Positions 11,715 to 20,813 of a DNA stretch of 64,000 bases are shown piece by piece. Location of the stretch: NCBI RefSeq assembly GCF_002797445.1, contig NZ_PGEP01000001.1, forward strand, positions 2,480,501-2,544,500, written 5' to 3'. The DNA is from Acidovorax sp. 69. GTDB lineage: Bacteria > Pseudomonadota > Gammaproteobacteria > Burkholderiales > Burkholderiaceae_C. Numbering within the stretch: the first letter of the stretch is position 1; each line of letters opens with the position of its first letter. The notes below the pieces were generated by a model. The model was not told where the DNA came from. It did not search any database and worked only from the letters and a program-made list of their open reading frames with translations. A program made the translations under genes and the position numbers.

Positions 11715-13415
11715 ATGAATTCTGAATCACCCTGGGCTGAGAGTGCTCAGCAGTTTCAACAGATTTTCGGGCAAAGCTGGTCGCAAGCGCTGCAATCGTT
11801 TCAGAAGATGGACCTGGGCGCGCAGCTGCCCGCAGCACCGGCCTTGAAACTCTCCCCGCCCAAGCTGCAAGCCTTGCAGCAGCAGTATCTGAAAGAGGCC
11901 CAGGAGCTATGGGCTCAGGGCCTGCAGGGCGCACCCGAGGTCAAAGACAAACGCTTTGTTGGCGAAGGCTGGGCCAGTAACCCGGTGGCTGCCTTTTCTG
12001 CTGCGGCTTACCTGCTCAATGCCCGCACCCTGATGGGGCTGGCCGACGCGGTGGAAGCCGACGAAAAGACCAAGGCCCGTATCCGTTTTGGCATCGATCA
12101 ATGGATGGCCGCCATGGCGCCCAGCAATTTTCTGGCCTTCAATGCCGAAGCGCAGAAAAAAGCCATTGAAACCAAGGGCGAGAGCATTGCCAAAGGCATG
12201 CAGAACCTGCTGCACGACATCACGCAGGGCCATGTATCAATGACCGATGAGAGCCTGTTTGAAGTGGGGCGCAATGTAGCCACCACCGAAGGCATGGTGG
12301 TCTATGAAAACGAGTTGTTCCAGCTGCTCGAATACAAGCCGCTCACCGCCAAGGTGTACGAACGGCCTTTTCTTCTCGTGCCGCCGTGCATCAACAAGTT
12401 CTACATTCTCGACCTGCAGCCCGAGAACTCTCTCATTCGTTACGCCGTCAGCGAAGGCCATCGCACCTTTGTGGTGAGCTGGCGCAACCCGGACGACAGC
12501 CTGGCCCACAAAACCTGGGCCGACTATGTGGAAGACGGAGCCATGGCGGCCATCGATGTGGTGCAGAACATCACCGGCGCAGAGCAGATTAATGCGCTGG
12601 GTTTTTGCGTCGGCGGCACCATCCTCTCCAATGCGCTGGCGGTGTTGGCAGCGCGCGGCGACGAGCCCGTGGCCAGTGCCACCTTCCTCACCACGCTGAT
12701 CGACTTCACCGACACGGGCATCCTGGACGTGTTCATTGATGAAGCCTTCGTCAAGTTCCGCGAGATGCAGATGGGCCAAGGCGGCCTCATGAAGGGGCAA
12801 GACCTCGCGTCCACCTTCAGTTTTCTGCGGCCCAACGACCTGGTGTGGAACTACGTGGTGGGTAACTACCTCAAGGGCGAAACACCGCCGCCGTTCGACC
12901 TGCTTTACTGGAACAGTGACAGCACCAACCTGCCAGGGCCGTTCTACGCCTGGTACCTGCGCAACTTTTATCTCGAAAACAACCTCGTCAAGCCGGGCAA
13001 GCTGACCGTGTGCGGCGAAAAGCTGGACCTGAACCGGCTCACACTGCCTGTCTACATCTATGGCTCTCGCGAGGACCATATCGTGCCCGCCACGGCGGCC
13101 TATGCGTCCACCCAGGTGCTACCGGGCAAGAAGCGGTTCGTGATGGGGGCTTCGGGCCATATCGCTGGCGTGATCAACCCGCCTGCAAAGGGCAAACGCA
13201 GCCACTGGACGCGCACCGATGGCAAGTTCCCCGCCACACTGGACCAATGGCTGGAGGGCGCCACCGAGCATCCCGGCAGCTGGTGGACCGACTGGTCGGG
13301 CTGGCTCAAGGGCCATGCGGGCAAACAGATCGCTGCGCCCAAAGGCTATGGCAAAGGCACAAAGTTCAAGGCTATCGAGCCTGCGCCGGGCAGCTACGTC
13401 AAGCAGAAATCCTGA
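11715..13415 (+). CDS. phaC: Class I poly(3-hydroxyalkanoate) synthase PhaC
   Basis: Polymerises (R)-3-hydroxyacyl-CoA to PHB/PHA at the granule surface. The 566-residue protein has the PhaC N-terminal domain and an alpha/beta-hydrolase core. The lipase-like box GFCVGG carries the nucleophile (Cys about 298), with Asp in GSREDHIV (about 454) and His in ASGHIAGV (about 482). Conserved PPCINKFYILDL and NPDDSLAHKTW blocks are also present. ATG 11709 is also in frame, but GAGGA at 11704-11708 abuts it and is well spaced for 11715. Followed after 70 bases by phaA; phaB is separated from them by two signalling genes. Confidence 0.96.
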   Translation: MNSESPWAESAQQFQQIFGQSWSQALQSFQKMDLGAQLPAAPALKLSPPKLQALQQQYLKEAQELWAQGLQGAPEVKDKRFVGEGWASNPVAAFSAAAYLLNARTLMGLADAVEADEKTKARIRFGIDQWMAAMAPSNFLAFNAEAQKKAIETKGESIAKGMQNLLHDITQGHVSMTDESLFEVGRNVATTEGMVVYENELFQLLEYKPLTAKVYERPFLLVPPCINKFYILDLQPENSLIRYAVSEGHRTFVVSWRNPDDSLAHKTWADYVEDGAMAAIDVVQNITGAEQINALGFCVGGTILSNALAVLAARGDEPVASATFLTTLIDFTDTGILDVFIDEAFVKFREMQMGQGGLMKGQDLASTFSFLRPNDLVWNYVVGNYLKGETPPPFDLLYWNSDSTNLPGPFYAWYLRNFYLENNLVKPGKLTVCGEKLDLNRLTLPVYIYGSREDHIVPATAAYASTQVLPGKKRFVMGASGHIAGVINPPAKGKRSHWTRTDGKFPATLDQWLEGATEHPGSWWTDWSGWLKGHAGKQIAAPKGYGKGTKFKAIEPAPGSYVKQKS

Positions 13416-13485
13416 TACGCAAAAGTCCTGATATTCAGCACTGCGAGAATTACTCAGCAACTACCCCCAACCACAAGGACATTCC

Positions 13486-14664
13486 ATGGAAGACATCGTC
13501 ATCGTTTCGGCCGCTCGCACTGCTGTGGGCAAGTTTGGTGGTGCGTTGGCCAAGACGCCCGCCAGCGAGTTGGGCGCCATCGTGATCCGCGAAGCCATCG
13601 CGCGCGCAGGCCTGTCGTCCGACCAGATCGGCGAAGTCATCATGGGCCAGGTGCTGGCGGCGGGCGTGGGCCAAAACCCTGCGCGGCAGGCGTCCATGAA
13701 AGCCGGTGTGGCCAAGGAAACCCCGGCGCTCACCATCAACGCGGTGTGTGGCTCCGGCCTCAAGGCCGTGATGCTTGCAGCCCAGGCAGTGGCTTGGGGC
13801 GACAGCGAGATCGTCGTGGCTGGCGGTCAGGAAAGCATGAGCCTGGCCCCCCACGTGCTGCCCGGCTCCCGTGACGGCCAGCGCATGGGCGACTGGAAGC
13901 TCATCGACACCATGATCGTGGACGGCCTGTGGGACGTGTACAACCAGTACCACATGGGCATTACCGCCGAAAACGTGGCCAAGCAGTACGGCATCACCCG
14001 CGATATGCAGGACGCTCTGGCCTTGGGCAGCCAGCAAAAAGCCGCTGCCGCGCAGGATGCGGGCAAGTTTGCCGACGAAATCGTCGCCGTGAGCCTGGCG
14101 CAAAAGAAGGGTGACCCGATCCTCTTCAATGCCGATGAATACCTCAATCGAAAAACCAGTGCAGAGGCCTTGGCAGGGCTACGCCCCGCATTTGACAAGG
14201 CCGGCAGTGTCACAGCAGGCAACGCATCGGGGCTGAACGATGGCGCCGCCGCCGTGGTGGTGATGAGTGCCAAGAAGGCTGCAGCCCTGGGCCTCAAGCC
14301 GCTGGCCCGCATTGCCGCGTTCGGTACCAGTGGCCTGGACCCGGCCACCATGGGCATGGGTCCTGTGCCTGCATCGCGCAAAGCCCTGCAGCGCGCGGGC
14401 TGGAATGCCGCTGATGTGGATCTGTTCGAGTTGAACGAAGCTTTTGCAGCGCAAGCCTGCGCTGTGAACAAAGAGCTGGCCATCGACCCCGCCAAGGTCA
14501 ATGTGAATGGTGGCGCCATCGCCATCGGCCACCCCATCGGCGCGTCTGGCTGCCGCATCCTGGTGACACTGCTGCATGAGATGCAGCGCCGTGACGCCAA
14601 GAAGGGCTTGGCGGCGTTGTGTATTGGCGGCGGCATGGGCGTGTCGTTGGCGCTGGAGCGCTAA
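13486..14664 (+). CDS. phaA: Acetyl-CoA acetyltransferase (beta-ketothiolase) PhaA
   Basis: Condenses two acetyl-CoA to acetoacetyl-CoA, the first step of PHB synthesis; reversible. The 392-residue thiolase has all three catalytic residues: Cys88 in VCGSGLKAV, His349 in AIGHPIGASGCR and Cys379 in CIGGGMG. Start ATG 13486 follows AAGGAC at 13475-13480. A strong intrinsic terminator lies about 85 bases downstream, so phaC-phaA appears to be its own transcription unit. A role in acetoacetate or fatty-acid turnover (atoB) is also possible, but adjacency to phaC favours PHA synthesis. Confidence 0.96.
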   Translation: MEDIVIVSAARTAVGKFGGALAKTPASELGAIVIREAIARAGLSSDQIGEVIMGQVLAAGVGQNPARQASMKAGVAKETPALTINAVCGSGLKAVMLAAQAVAWGDSEIVVAGGQESMSLAPHVLPGSRDGQRMGDWKLIDTMIVDGLWDVYNQYHMGITAENVAKQYGITRDMQDALALGSQQKAAAAQDAGKFADEIVAVSLAQKKGDPILFNADEYLNRKTSAEALAGLRPAFDKAGSVTAGNASGLNDGAAAVVVMSAKKAAALGLKPLARIAAFGTSGLDPATMGMGPVPASRKALQRAGWNAADVDLFELNEAFAAQACAVNKELAIDPAKVNVNGGAIAIGHPIGASGCRILVTLLHEMQRRDAKKGLAALCIGGGMGVSLALER

Positions 14665-14748
14665 GCCAGGGCCCAGTTTTGGGATGGTTGGAGTGATGCC
14701 CTTGCCGCGTTGTTGTTGATTGACGACGTTGCTGGCGACAGCGAAGAG

Positions 14749-14774
14749 GCCGCATGAAGATGCGGCTTTTTTTT
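14749..14774 (+). terminator. Rho-independent terminator after phaA
   Basis: Perfect 7-bp stem GCCGCAT/ATGCGGC with a 4-base loop GAAG, followed by eight T residues. Ends the phaC-phaA unit before the chemoreceptor gene. Confidence 0.93.
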
Positions 14775-14857
14775 GCCTAGCTTAAGGTTGCGAATAATTG
14801 GTCGTGAAATTACTCAATGGTTTAAAATTTATACATTCTGGTTAATTTTTGATCTCA

Positions 14858-16315
14858 ATGTCTATTTTTTCTGCGCCCGCACCTGATTTTCCAGGGAGCG
14901 CCGGTGGCCCAAATCCTGGCGCCTTGCTGGGTGACCGCGTCATCCTGGCTGCCATTGGGCTGAGTTCGCTCGCGGCCATCGCCCTGGGCTTGCAATTTGT
15001 TGATTCGGTGCTCGCGTTGACCGCAGTGGTGGTGCTGGGCGCGATTGCCGTTGTGGCCTACGCTGTGGCTCCAGGCACCCTGGCGTCGCGTCTGGTGTTG
15101 TCGTTTGTGCAGGTCAGTCTGGTGGCGCTGCATATCCAGCTGGCCCGGGGCATGCTGGAGTTCCATTTCGGTGTGTTTGTGACGCTGGCGCTGCTGTTGG
15201 TGTACCTGGACTGGCGGCCCATTGTCTGGGCGGCTGCATTGTTTGCGGTGCACCATGTGGTGTTTGACCGTCTTCAGGCGGCGGGGGTCGGCCTGTACTG
15301 CATCACCACCCCCGACCTGGCCCAGGTGATGTTGCACGCGTTGTACGTGGTGATCCAGACGGTGCTGGAGGTCATCCTGGCCGTGAAGATGGGCCGTACG
15401 GCGCAGGAATCTGCCGAGCTGCAGCGCCTGACCGCGTCGCTGGCGCATGGCGACCGCATCATGCTGGACATGTCGCACATGACCGTGCGCACGCCAGGCG
15501 GGCGAGCGCTCAAGGAGGCTTTGGTCCGGATGCACGAGACCGTAGCCACCGTGCAGCAGGCCGCAGCTGGCATGGCCGTGGCGTGCGAAGAAATTGCCAG
15601 CGGAGCGCAGGACCTGTCTGTACGCACCGAACATGCAGCCGGTAGTTTGCAAGCCACGTCTGCCAGCATGGAGCAGTTGACAGGAACCGTGGGGCAGACA
15701 GCCGCTGCGTCGGCCCAGGCCAATACGCTGGCGGTGTCGGCTGCGGGCGTAGCCCAGCGTGGGGGTGAGGTGGTGGGCCAGGTGGTCCGCACCATGCGCG
15801 ATATCAACGAGGGCTCGGCCAGGATTGCTGACATCACGGGCGTGATTGACTCCATCGCGTTCCAGACCAATATCCTTGCGCTTAACGCTGCGGTGGAGGC
15901 GGCACGTGCCGGAGAACAGGGGCGCGGGTTTGCGGTGGTGGCTACCGAAGTACGCGGGCTTGCCCAGCGCTCGGCGCAGGCTGCGCGCGAGATATCGGGC
16001 CTGATCAGCGCATCGGTGCAAAAGGCGTCGCAGGGCGGGCAACTGGCTGATGATGCGGGCCGCACCATGGCCGAGATCGTGGGGTCGGTCCAGCGTGTCA
16101 GCGCGATGATGGGCGAGATCCATACTGCCGCGAGGGACCAGTCTTCGGGCATAGCCCAGGTCAACCAGTCGGTCGGCCTGCTCGACCAGATGACGCAGCA
16201 AAATGCCGCGCTCGTCGAGGAGTCTGCTGCCGCTGCCGCCACCCTCAAAGGCCAGGCCGACCGGCTGGCCGAGGCGGTGGCGGTCTTTGTGCTCCAGGCG
16301 CAGACGCCGCGTTAG
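14858..16315 (+). CDS. Methyl-accepting chemotaxis protein with multi-helix membrane sensor
   Basis: Chemoreceptor signalling to CheA/CheW. The 485-residue protein has about six hydrophobic helices (residues 20-185) and no sizeable periplasmic domain. A coiled linker follows, then a full cytoplasmic signalling domain with the hairpin tip [20 protein letters not shown] and [18 protein letters not shown]. The sensor part carries conspicuous residues in or near membrane helices: [18 protein letters not shown] and AVHHVVFD. The frame also allows TTG 14849, but ATG 14858 ([10 protein letters not shown]) is preferred. It lies between phaA and phaB, though its own terminator-bounded position suggests separate transcription. 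Ligand unknown; the histidines suggest a metal, haem or redox signal, which is a guess. Confidence 0.9.
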   Translation: MSIFSAPAPDFPGSAGGPNPGALLGDRVILAAIGLSSLAAIALGLQFVDSVLALTAVVVLGAIAVVAYAVAPGTLASRLVLSFVQVSLVALHIQLARGMLEFHFGVFVTLALLLVYLDWRPIVWAAALFAVHHVVFDRLQAAGVGLYCITTPDLAQVMLHALYVVIQTVLEVILAVKMGRTAQESAELQRLTASLAHGDRIMLDMSHMTVRTPGGRALKEALVRMHETVATVQQAAAGMAVACEEIASGAQDLSVRTEHAAGSLQATSASMEQLTGTVGQTAAASAQANTLAVSAAGVAQRGGEVVGQVVRTMRDINEGSARIADITGVIDSIAFQTNILALNAAVEAARAGEQGRGFAVVATEVRGLAQRSAQAAREISGLISASVQKASQGGQLADDAGRTMAEIVGSVQRVSAMMGEIHTAARDQSSGIAQVNQSVGLLDQMTQQNAALVEESAAAAATLKGQADRLAEAVAVFVLQAQTPR

Positions 16316-16378
16316 GGCCATGGGCTCCGTAGCACTCCGAGGCTGCGGCTTTGGAATGATGCGTTACCATGTTTTCCC

Positions 16379-17161
16379 ATGACAGCGACCATTTTTGCCC
16401 AACCCTTCGAACCTGTAGGCTGCCAATCCTGTCGCGACAAGACGCAGCTTCCGTTCGATTTCACGATGGCGTTCCAGCCCATCATGGACCTGGGGTTGGA
16501 TCGCCCGTTTGCCTACGAGGCGCTGGTGCGCGGCGTGGATGGCGAGTCGGCCGGGACGGTGCTGTCGTGGGTGGATGACACAAACCGCTACCGGTTTGAC
16601 CAGGCGTGCCGGGTGAAGGCGATTGAACTGGCGTCGCGCCTGGCGCTTGCGAGCCTGCCGGACTGCAGGCTGAGCATCAACTTCTTGCCCAATGCGGTGT
16701 ACCGGCCCGAGACGTGCATCCGCGCCACCATGGAGGCGGCCGAGGAGTTCGACTTTCCGCACAACCGCATCATGTTCGAGGTGACGGAGGGCGAGCAGGT
16801 CACCAACGGCGCACACCTCAAATCCATCTTCAACGAGTACCGACGCCAGGGCCTCATCACGGCCATCGACGACTTTGGTGCGGGTTACGCGGGGTTGAAC
16901 ATGCTGGTGCAATTCCAGCCGCACGTGCTCAAGATCGACATGGAGCTGATCCGCAACATTGACCAGGACCCCGTGCGGCAGGCGATTGTGTGTGGCATTG
17001 CACTGGTTTGCCAGCGCTTGTCCATTGACATCGTGGCCGAGGGCATCGAAACCGCAGCGGAGTCCGCCTATTTGCGATCGGTGGGCATCCGCTATCAGCA
17101 AGGCTATCTGTTTGCCAAGCCGGGCTGGGAATCGCTGCCGCTGGCACCAAGCCACGCTTGA
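16379..17161 (+). CDS. EAL-domain cyclic-di-GMP phosphodiesterase
   Basis: Stand-alone EAL protein, 260 residues, predicted to hydrolyse c-di-GMP. Key motifs are present: YEALVRG (EAL), NFLPN (substrate/metal Asn), FEVTEGE, AIDDFGAGYAGL, LKIDMELIRNI and AEGIET, so catalysis is plausible. The N-terminal 30 residues carry a CxxC (GCQSCRDK) before the domain, with no transmembrane segment, suggesting a small metal- or redox-responsive cap. ATG 16379 has no obvious ribosome-binding site. It lies 63 bases after the chemoreceptor and may be co-transcribed with it; phaB follows after 275 bases. Confidence 0.9.
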   Translation: MTATIFAQPFEPVGCQSCRDKTQLPFDFTMAFQPIMDLGLDRPFAYEALVRGVDGESAGTVLSWVDDTNRYRFDQACRVKAIELASRLALASLPDCRLSINFLPNAVYRPETCIRATMEAAEEFDFPHNRIMFEVTEGEQVTNGAHLKSIFNEYRRQGLITAIDDFGAGYAGLNMLVQFQPHVLKIDMELIRNIDQDPVRQAIVCGIALVCQRLSIDIVAEGIETAAESAYLRSVGIRYQQGYLFAKPGWESLPLAPSHA

Positions 17162-17436
17162 TCCTCAACGGCCAGATCGCAAGACTGGCTACGCCACCCC
17201 AAGCGCACCCACTGTACTGACGGGGTGCAGCTGCGCCTTTTCGCTGAACCGCTGCCCGAACTGAGTGCGCGCGACGGCACCAATGCGGGGACCTGTCGGT
17301 AAGCACCCATTGCGTCAGCGGTGTGACGCACGTGGATGTATCAAAAAGGAAAGGGCTTCAGTGTTTTCCTTCAAGGCGGGGCTTGATTTCTTCGGTAGAG
17401 TGGGTGCTGAGCAAATCACTAACAAGGAGAAATCAC

Positions 17437-18174
17437 ATGAGCCAGAAAGTCGCGTACGTCACCGGCGGTATGGGTGGTATTGGTACCGCCATTTGCCAGC
17501 GCCTGCACAAGGAGGGTTTCAAGGTCATCGCTGGCTGCGGTCCTACCCGTGATCACGCCAAGTGGCTGGCAGAACAAAAGGCCCAGGGCTTCACGTTCTA
17601 TGCATCGGTGGGCAATGTGGGCGACTGGGACTCGACCGTCGAAGCCTTTGGCAAGACCAAGGCCGAGCACGGAACCGTCGATGTGCTGGTGAACAACGCC
17701 GGCATTACGCGCGACAGGATGTTCCTCAAAATGTCGCGTGAAGACTGGGATGCGGTGATTGAAACCAACCTCAACAGCATGTTCAATGTCACCAAGCAGG
17801 TGGTGTCCGACATGGTGGAAAAGGGCTGGGGCCGCATCGTCAACATCAGCTCGGTGAATGGTGAAAAAGGCCAGGCGGGTCAGACCAACTACTCTGCGGC
17901 CAAGGCGGGTATGCATGGTTTCTCCATGGCCCTGGCGCAAGAACTGGCCACCAAAGGCGTGACGGTGAACACCGTGAGCCCCGGCTACATCGGCACCGAC
18001 ATGGTCAAGGCGATCCGTCCCGATGTACTCGAAAAGATCGTGGCCACGGTGCCGGTCAAGCGCCTGGGCGAGCCGAGTGAAATCGCGTCGATCATTGCCT
18101 GGCTGGCTTCGGAAGAAGGCGGCTACGCAACCGGCGCTGATTTCTCGGTCAACGGCGGCTTGCACATGGGTTGA
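17437..18174 (+). CDS. phaB: Acetoacetyl-CoA reductase PhaB
   Basis: NADPH-dependent reduction of acetoacetyl-CoA to (R)-3-hydroxybutyryl-CoA, the monomer for PhaC. The 245-residue short-chain dehydrogenase has the cofactor motif TGGMGGIG, NNAG (in VLVNNAGITRD), the catalytic Ser in NISSVNG, and Tyr152/Lys156 in NYSAAKAG. The open frame begins at 17323, but AAGGAGA at 17424-17430 and family alignment fix the start at ATG 17437 (MSQKVAYVTGG). The 275 bases upstream, after the EAL gene, hold no gene. A strong terminator follows. FabG is the main alternative, but sequence and neighbours favour PhaB. Confidence 0.94.
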   Translation: MSQKVAYVTGGMGGIGTAICQRLHKEGFKVIAGCGPTRDHAKWLAEQKAQGFTFYASVGNVGDWDSTVEAFGKTKAEHGTVDVLVNNAGITRDRMFLKMSREDWDAVIETNLNSMFNVTKQVVSDMVEKGWGRIVNISSVNGEKGQAGQTNYSAAKAGMHGFSMALAQELATKGVTVNTVSPGYIGTDMVKAIRPDVLEKIVATVPVKRLGEPSEIASIIAWLASEEGGYATGADFSVNGGLHMG

Positions 18175-18215
18175 TGCCTTGGGCCAAACAGGCCCTCATC
18201 AGCCTTTGGAAAAAC

Positions 18216-18241
18216 AAAAACCCCGCAATGCGGGGTTTTTT
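18216..18241 (+). terminator. Rho-independent terminator after phaB
   Basis: AAAAA CCCCGC - AAT - GCGGGG TTTTTT: a 6-bp GC stem with a 3-base loop, flanked by A and T tracts. The flanking tracts would let it work on both strands, which suits the convergent arrangement with the ABC-F gene. Confidence 0.93.
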
Positions 18242-18407
18242 GTTGGGAGGAGCAAGAGGGAAGGGGCTGCCGGGAACCTTTCTTCGGTCAGATCAGGCAA
18301 TGGGCCATACGATAAAAATACTAGACATACATTGGTACGTTTCGTGCTTTACGGTGTTGGCGGGCACTGAGTGAACCTGCGAATGAAGATGACGGGCTGC
18401 CGCGCCT

Positions 18408-18482
18408 TCAGAAGCGGGCCGGGGAGCGCTTGCGATCGCGTTCGTCTTCGGGCCAAGCGGACAAAATTGCGGTGGTATTCAT
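18408..18482 (-). CDS. Possible 24-residue small protein
   Basis: Minus-strand frame of 24 codons ending in TGA. The product begins MNTTAILSAWPEDERDR and is strongly charged in its second half. An unusually good ribosome-binding site, AGGAG, sits 9 bases before the ATG. It lies downstream of the ABC-F gene but separated from it by about 190 bases that include an AT-rich symmetric motif, so it may have its own promoter. I do not recognise a family. Support is only the ribosome-binding site, reading frame and position; it could be chance. Confidence 0.35.
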   Translation of the reverse strand: MNTTAILSAWPEDERDRKRSPARF

Positions 18483-18582
18483 ACTGAAAAACTCCTGTGA
18501 TGTACCAACAACGCGGTCAATACACAGTCCGTTGACAGCGTTTCGCAAAAAAATGCAACCGCAAGTGCCCCTATGTTTACAA

Positions 18583-18604
18583 TCTAATTTGCTATCTAAT
18601 TAGA
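18583..18604. promoter_or_regulatory. AT-rich inverted repeat, candidate operator
   Basis: TCTAATT, 8 bases, AATTAGA; the centre also repeats TCTAATT directly. It lies about 100 bases upstream of the small minus-strand frame at 18482 and contrasts with the GC-rich surroundings. Function inferred only from symmetry. Confidence 0.35.
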
Positions 18605-18674
18605 AGCATTAACCGCTTTGCTACAAAGCGATTAAGCCTAAAAACGATGGCGTCCTTTACAGGAATTTACACCT

Positions 18675-20714
18675 TTAGCTGGCGACGGCCACCGAAATTT
18701 CTTCGAGCGCAGAAGAAATTTCCAGCCAGCGCTCCTCCAGTCGGGCCGTTTCGTCACTGCCTGCCTTCAGGCGTCGACCGCACTCGGCAATCTCGGCGGA
18801 GGGCAGAGGCTCGGTCAACTTTTGCTCCAGCGCGGACCGCTCGGCCGCCAAAACCGCCAAACGCTTGTCGATCTGCTCCAGCTCGTTCTTGAGGGGTCGG
18901 GTCTTTTCCGCCTGTTGCTGGCGTGCCTGGGCATCGACCTTGCGCTGCTCGCGCCCATCCCGTGACGGTGATGCCGCAGGAGCGGGCGCGGGCACTGGAA
19001 CGGCGATAGGGGCTGGATCTGCCACCGGCACCGGCGCAGCGGTCGCTTGCGATCCGGATGACATCTGGGCCTGCTCGGCGAGGCGCGCTTCTTCACGCAG
19101 GCGCTTGGATTCTTCGAGCAAATAGCGCTGGTAATCGTCCAGATCGCCATCAAAGGGCCCTACGACACCCCGGCCCACCATCCAGAAGTCCTCGCAGACC
19201 GAACGCAGCAGCGCGCGGTCGTGGCTGACCAGCATGACGGTGCCATCGAAGTCGTTGAGGGCCATGGCCAGGGCCTCGCGTGTTGCCAAATCCAAGTGGT
19301 TGGTTGGCTCGTCCAGCAGCAGCAGGTTGGGGCGCTGCCAGACGATCATGGCGAGCACCAGGCGGGCCTTTTCGCCGCCACTCATGGTGCCTACGGCCTG
19401 CTTGACCATGTCGCCCGTGAAGTTGAAGCTACCCAGGTAGCTGCGCAGGTCCTGCTCGCGGCTCGGCTGTTTGGCGTCGGGGCCCAGCTCCTTGGCCAAG
19501 CGGATCATGTGCTCCAGCGGGTTGTCGGCCGGGCGCAGCACGTCCAGTTCTTGCTGGGCAAAGTAGCCGATGTTCAAGCCCTTGCCTTCGGTCACATTGC
19601 CGCCCAGGGGCTTCATGGTGCGCGCAATGGTTTTGACCAGGGTGGACTTGCCCTGACCGTTGGCGCCCAGGATGCCGATGCGTTGGCCTGCCAGCACCGA
19701 GCGGTTGACGCCCGTGAGGATGGTGGTGGGCACGCCCTCGTCATCCACGTAGCCAAACGATGCATCGCTGATCGCCAGCATCGGATTGGGCAGGTTGGCG
19801 GGTTCCTTGAATTCGAAAGTGAAATCGGCCTCGGCCAGAACGGGGGCGAGTTTCTCCATGCGATCGAGCTGTTTGACGCGGCTTTGTGCCTGTTTGGCCT
19901 TGCTGGCCTTGGCCTTGAAGCGGTCGATGAACTTCTGCAGGTGGGCCATTTTCTCTTGCTGCTTGGAGAAACTGGCTTGTTGCAGCTCCAACTGCTGGGC
20001 GCGCAATTCTTCAAACTTGCTGTAGTTGCCACCATAGCGGTTCAACTCGCCTTGCTGGATTTGCAGGGTGACGTTGGTGATGGCATCCAGAAACTCGCGG
20101 TCATGGCTGATCACGATCATGGTGCCCGCGTACCGCTTAAGCCAGGCTTCGAGCCACACCAGTGCGTCCAAGTCCAAGTGGTTGGTGGGCTCGTCCAGCA
20201 GCAAAAGGTCGCTCGGGCACATCAGTGCGCGTGCCAGTTGCAGGCGCATGCGCCAGCCACCCGAGAAGCTGTTGACCGGGTGTTCCAGCTCGCTCACGCG
20301 AAAACCCAGGCCCAGAATGAGCGCCTGTGCACGTGCGACCGCATCATGGGCACCGGCGTCATGAAGGTCCGAATAGGCATGGGCGATGGCCATGCCGTCG
20401 TCGCTGGCCTCCGCTTCTGCCAGCTGACGCTGTACCTCGGCCAGGCGCGTGTCACCTTCGAGCACAAACTCGGTGGCCGACTGGTCGGTTTCCGGCATGT
20501 TTTGCGCGACCTCGGCCATGCGCCAGCTTGCGGGGATATAAAAATCTCCACCGTCTTCATGCAGCTTGCCGCTCAAAAGCGCAAACAGGCTGGATTTGCC
20601 CGCACCGTTGCGGCCCACAAGCCCGACGTTTTCGCCGGGGTTGATGGTGCCGGAGATATTGTCGAGCACAACTTTGGCGCCTCGCCGCAAGGTGACGTTT
20701 TTAAGGGTGATCAT
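18675..20714 (-). CDS. ABC-F family ATPase (YheS-type ribosome-associated factor)
   Basis: Soluble twin-ATPase of the ABC-F family, which bind the ribosomal E site and relieve stalled translation; not a transporter. The 679-residue product has two nucleotide-binding domains: Walker A GRNGAGKS and GANGQGKS, signatures FSGGWRMRL and MSGGEKARL, and Walker B LLLLDEPTNHLDL twice. A charged inter-domain linker (about residues 235-300, with FKAKASKAKQAQS) and a C-terminal coiled-coil extension complete it. Length and linker resemble YheS more than Uup or EttA. A terminator lies between this gene and the upstream prmB, so it should have its own promoter in the 99-base gap. Confidence 0.93.
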   Translation of the reverse strand: MITLKNVTLRRGAKVVLDNISGTINPGENVGLVGRNGAGKSSLFALLSGKLHEDGGDFYIPASWRMAEVAQNMPETDQSATEFVLEGDTRLAEVQRQLAEAEASDDGMAIAHAYSDLHDAGAHDAVARAQALILGLGFRVSELEHPVNSFSGGWRMRLQLARALMCPSDLLLLDEPTNHLDLDALVWLEAWLKRYAGTMIVISHDREFLDAITNVTLQIQQGELNRYGGNYSKFEELRAQQLELQQASFSKQQEKMAHLQKFIDRFKAKASKAKQAQSRVKQLDRMEKLAPVLAEADFTFEFKEPANLPNPMLAISDASFGYVDDEGVPTTILTGVNRSVLAGQRIGILGANGQGKSTLVKTIARTMKPLGGNVTEGKGLNIGYFAQQELDVLRPADNPLEHMIRLAKELGPDAKQPSREQDLRSYLGSFNFTGDMVKQAVGTMSGGEKARLVLAMIVWQRPNLLLLDEPTNHLDLATREALAMALNDFDGTVMLVSHDRALLRSVCEDFWMVGRGVVGPFDGDLDDYQRYLLEESKRLREEARLAEQAQMSSGSQATAAPVPVADPAPIAVPVPAPAPAASPSRDGREQRKVDAQARQQQAEKTRPLKNELEQIDKRLAVLAAERSALEQKLTEPLPSAEIAECGRRLKAGSDETARLEERWLEISSALEEISVAVAS

Positions 20715-20725
20715 TCGGAGTTCAG

Positions 20726-20753
20726 AAAAAAGCGCACCCGCGCGAGGCGGGTG
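20726..20753 (-). terminator. Rho-independent terminator after prmB
   Basis: Read on the minus strand: CACCCGC, 5-base loop, GCGGGTG, then a T run (A run at 20726-20731 on the plus strand). It ends the dapC-dapD-pilU-dapE-prmB operon just upstream of the ABC-F start. Confidence 0.88.
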
Positions 20754-20813
20754 GCTGGAAAAAACTGGAGCCAGTGCCTTTGCCGCCGAGGCAAAAGGCT
20801 GTGGCGAAACCCT

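Larger units (their letters stand above)
18242..18674. other. Intergenic region between phaB and the ABC-F gene
   Basis: Convergent 433-base gap. It holds one plausible tiny gene on the minus strand (18408-18482) and an AT-rich symmetric motif (18583-18604). No other coding frame or RNA gene was seen. Confidence 0.5.
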
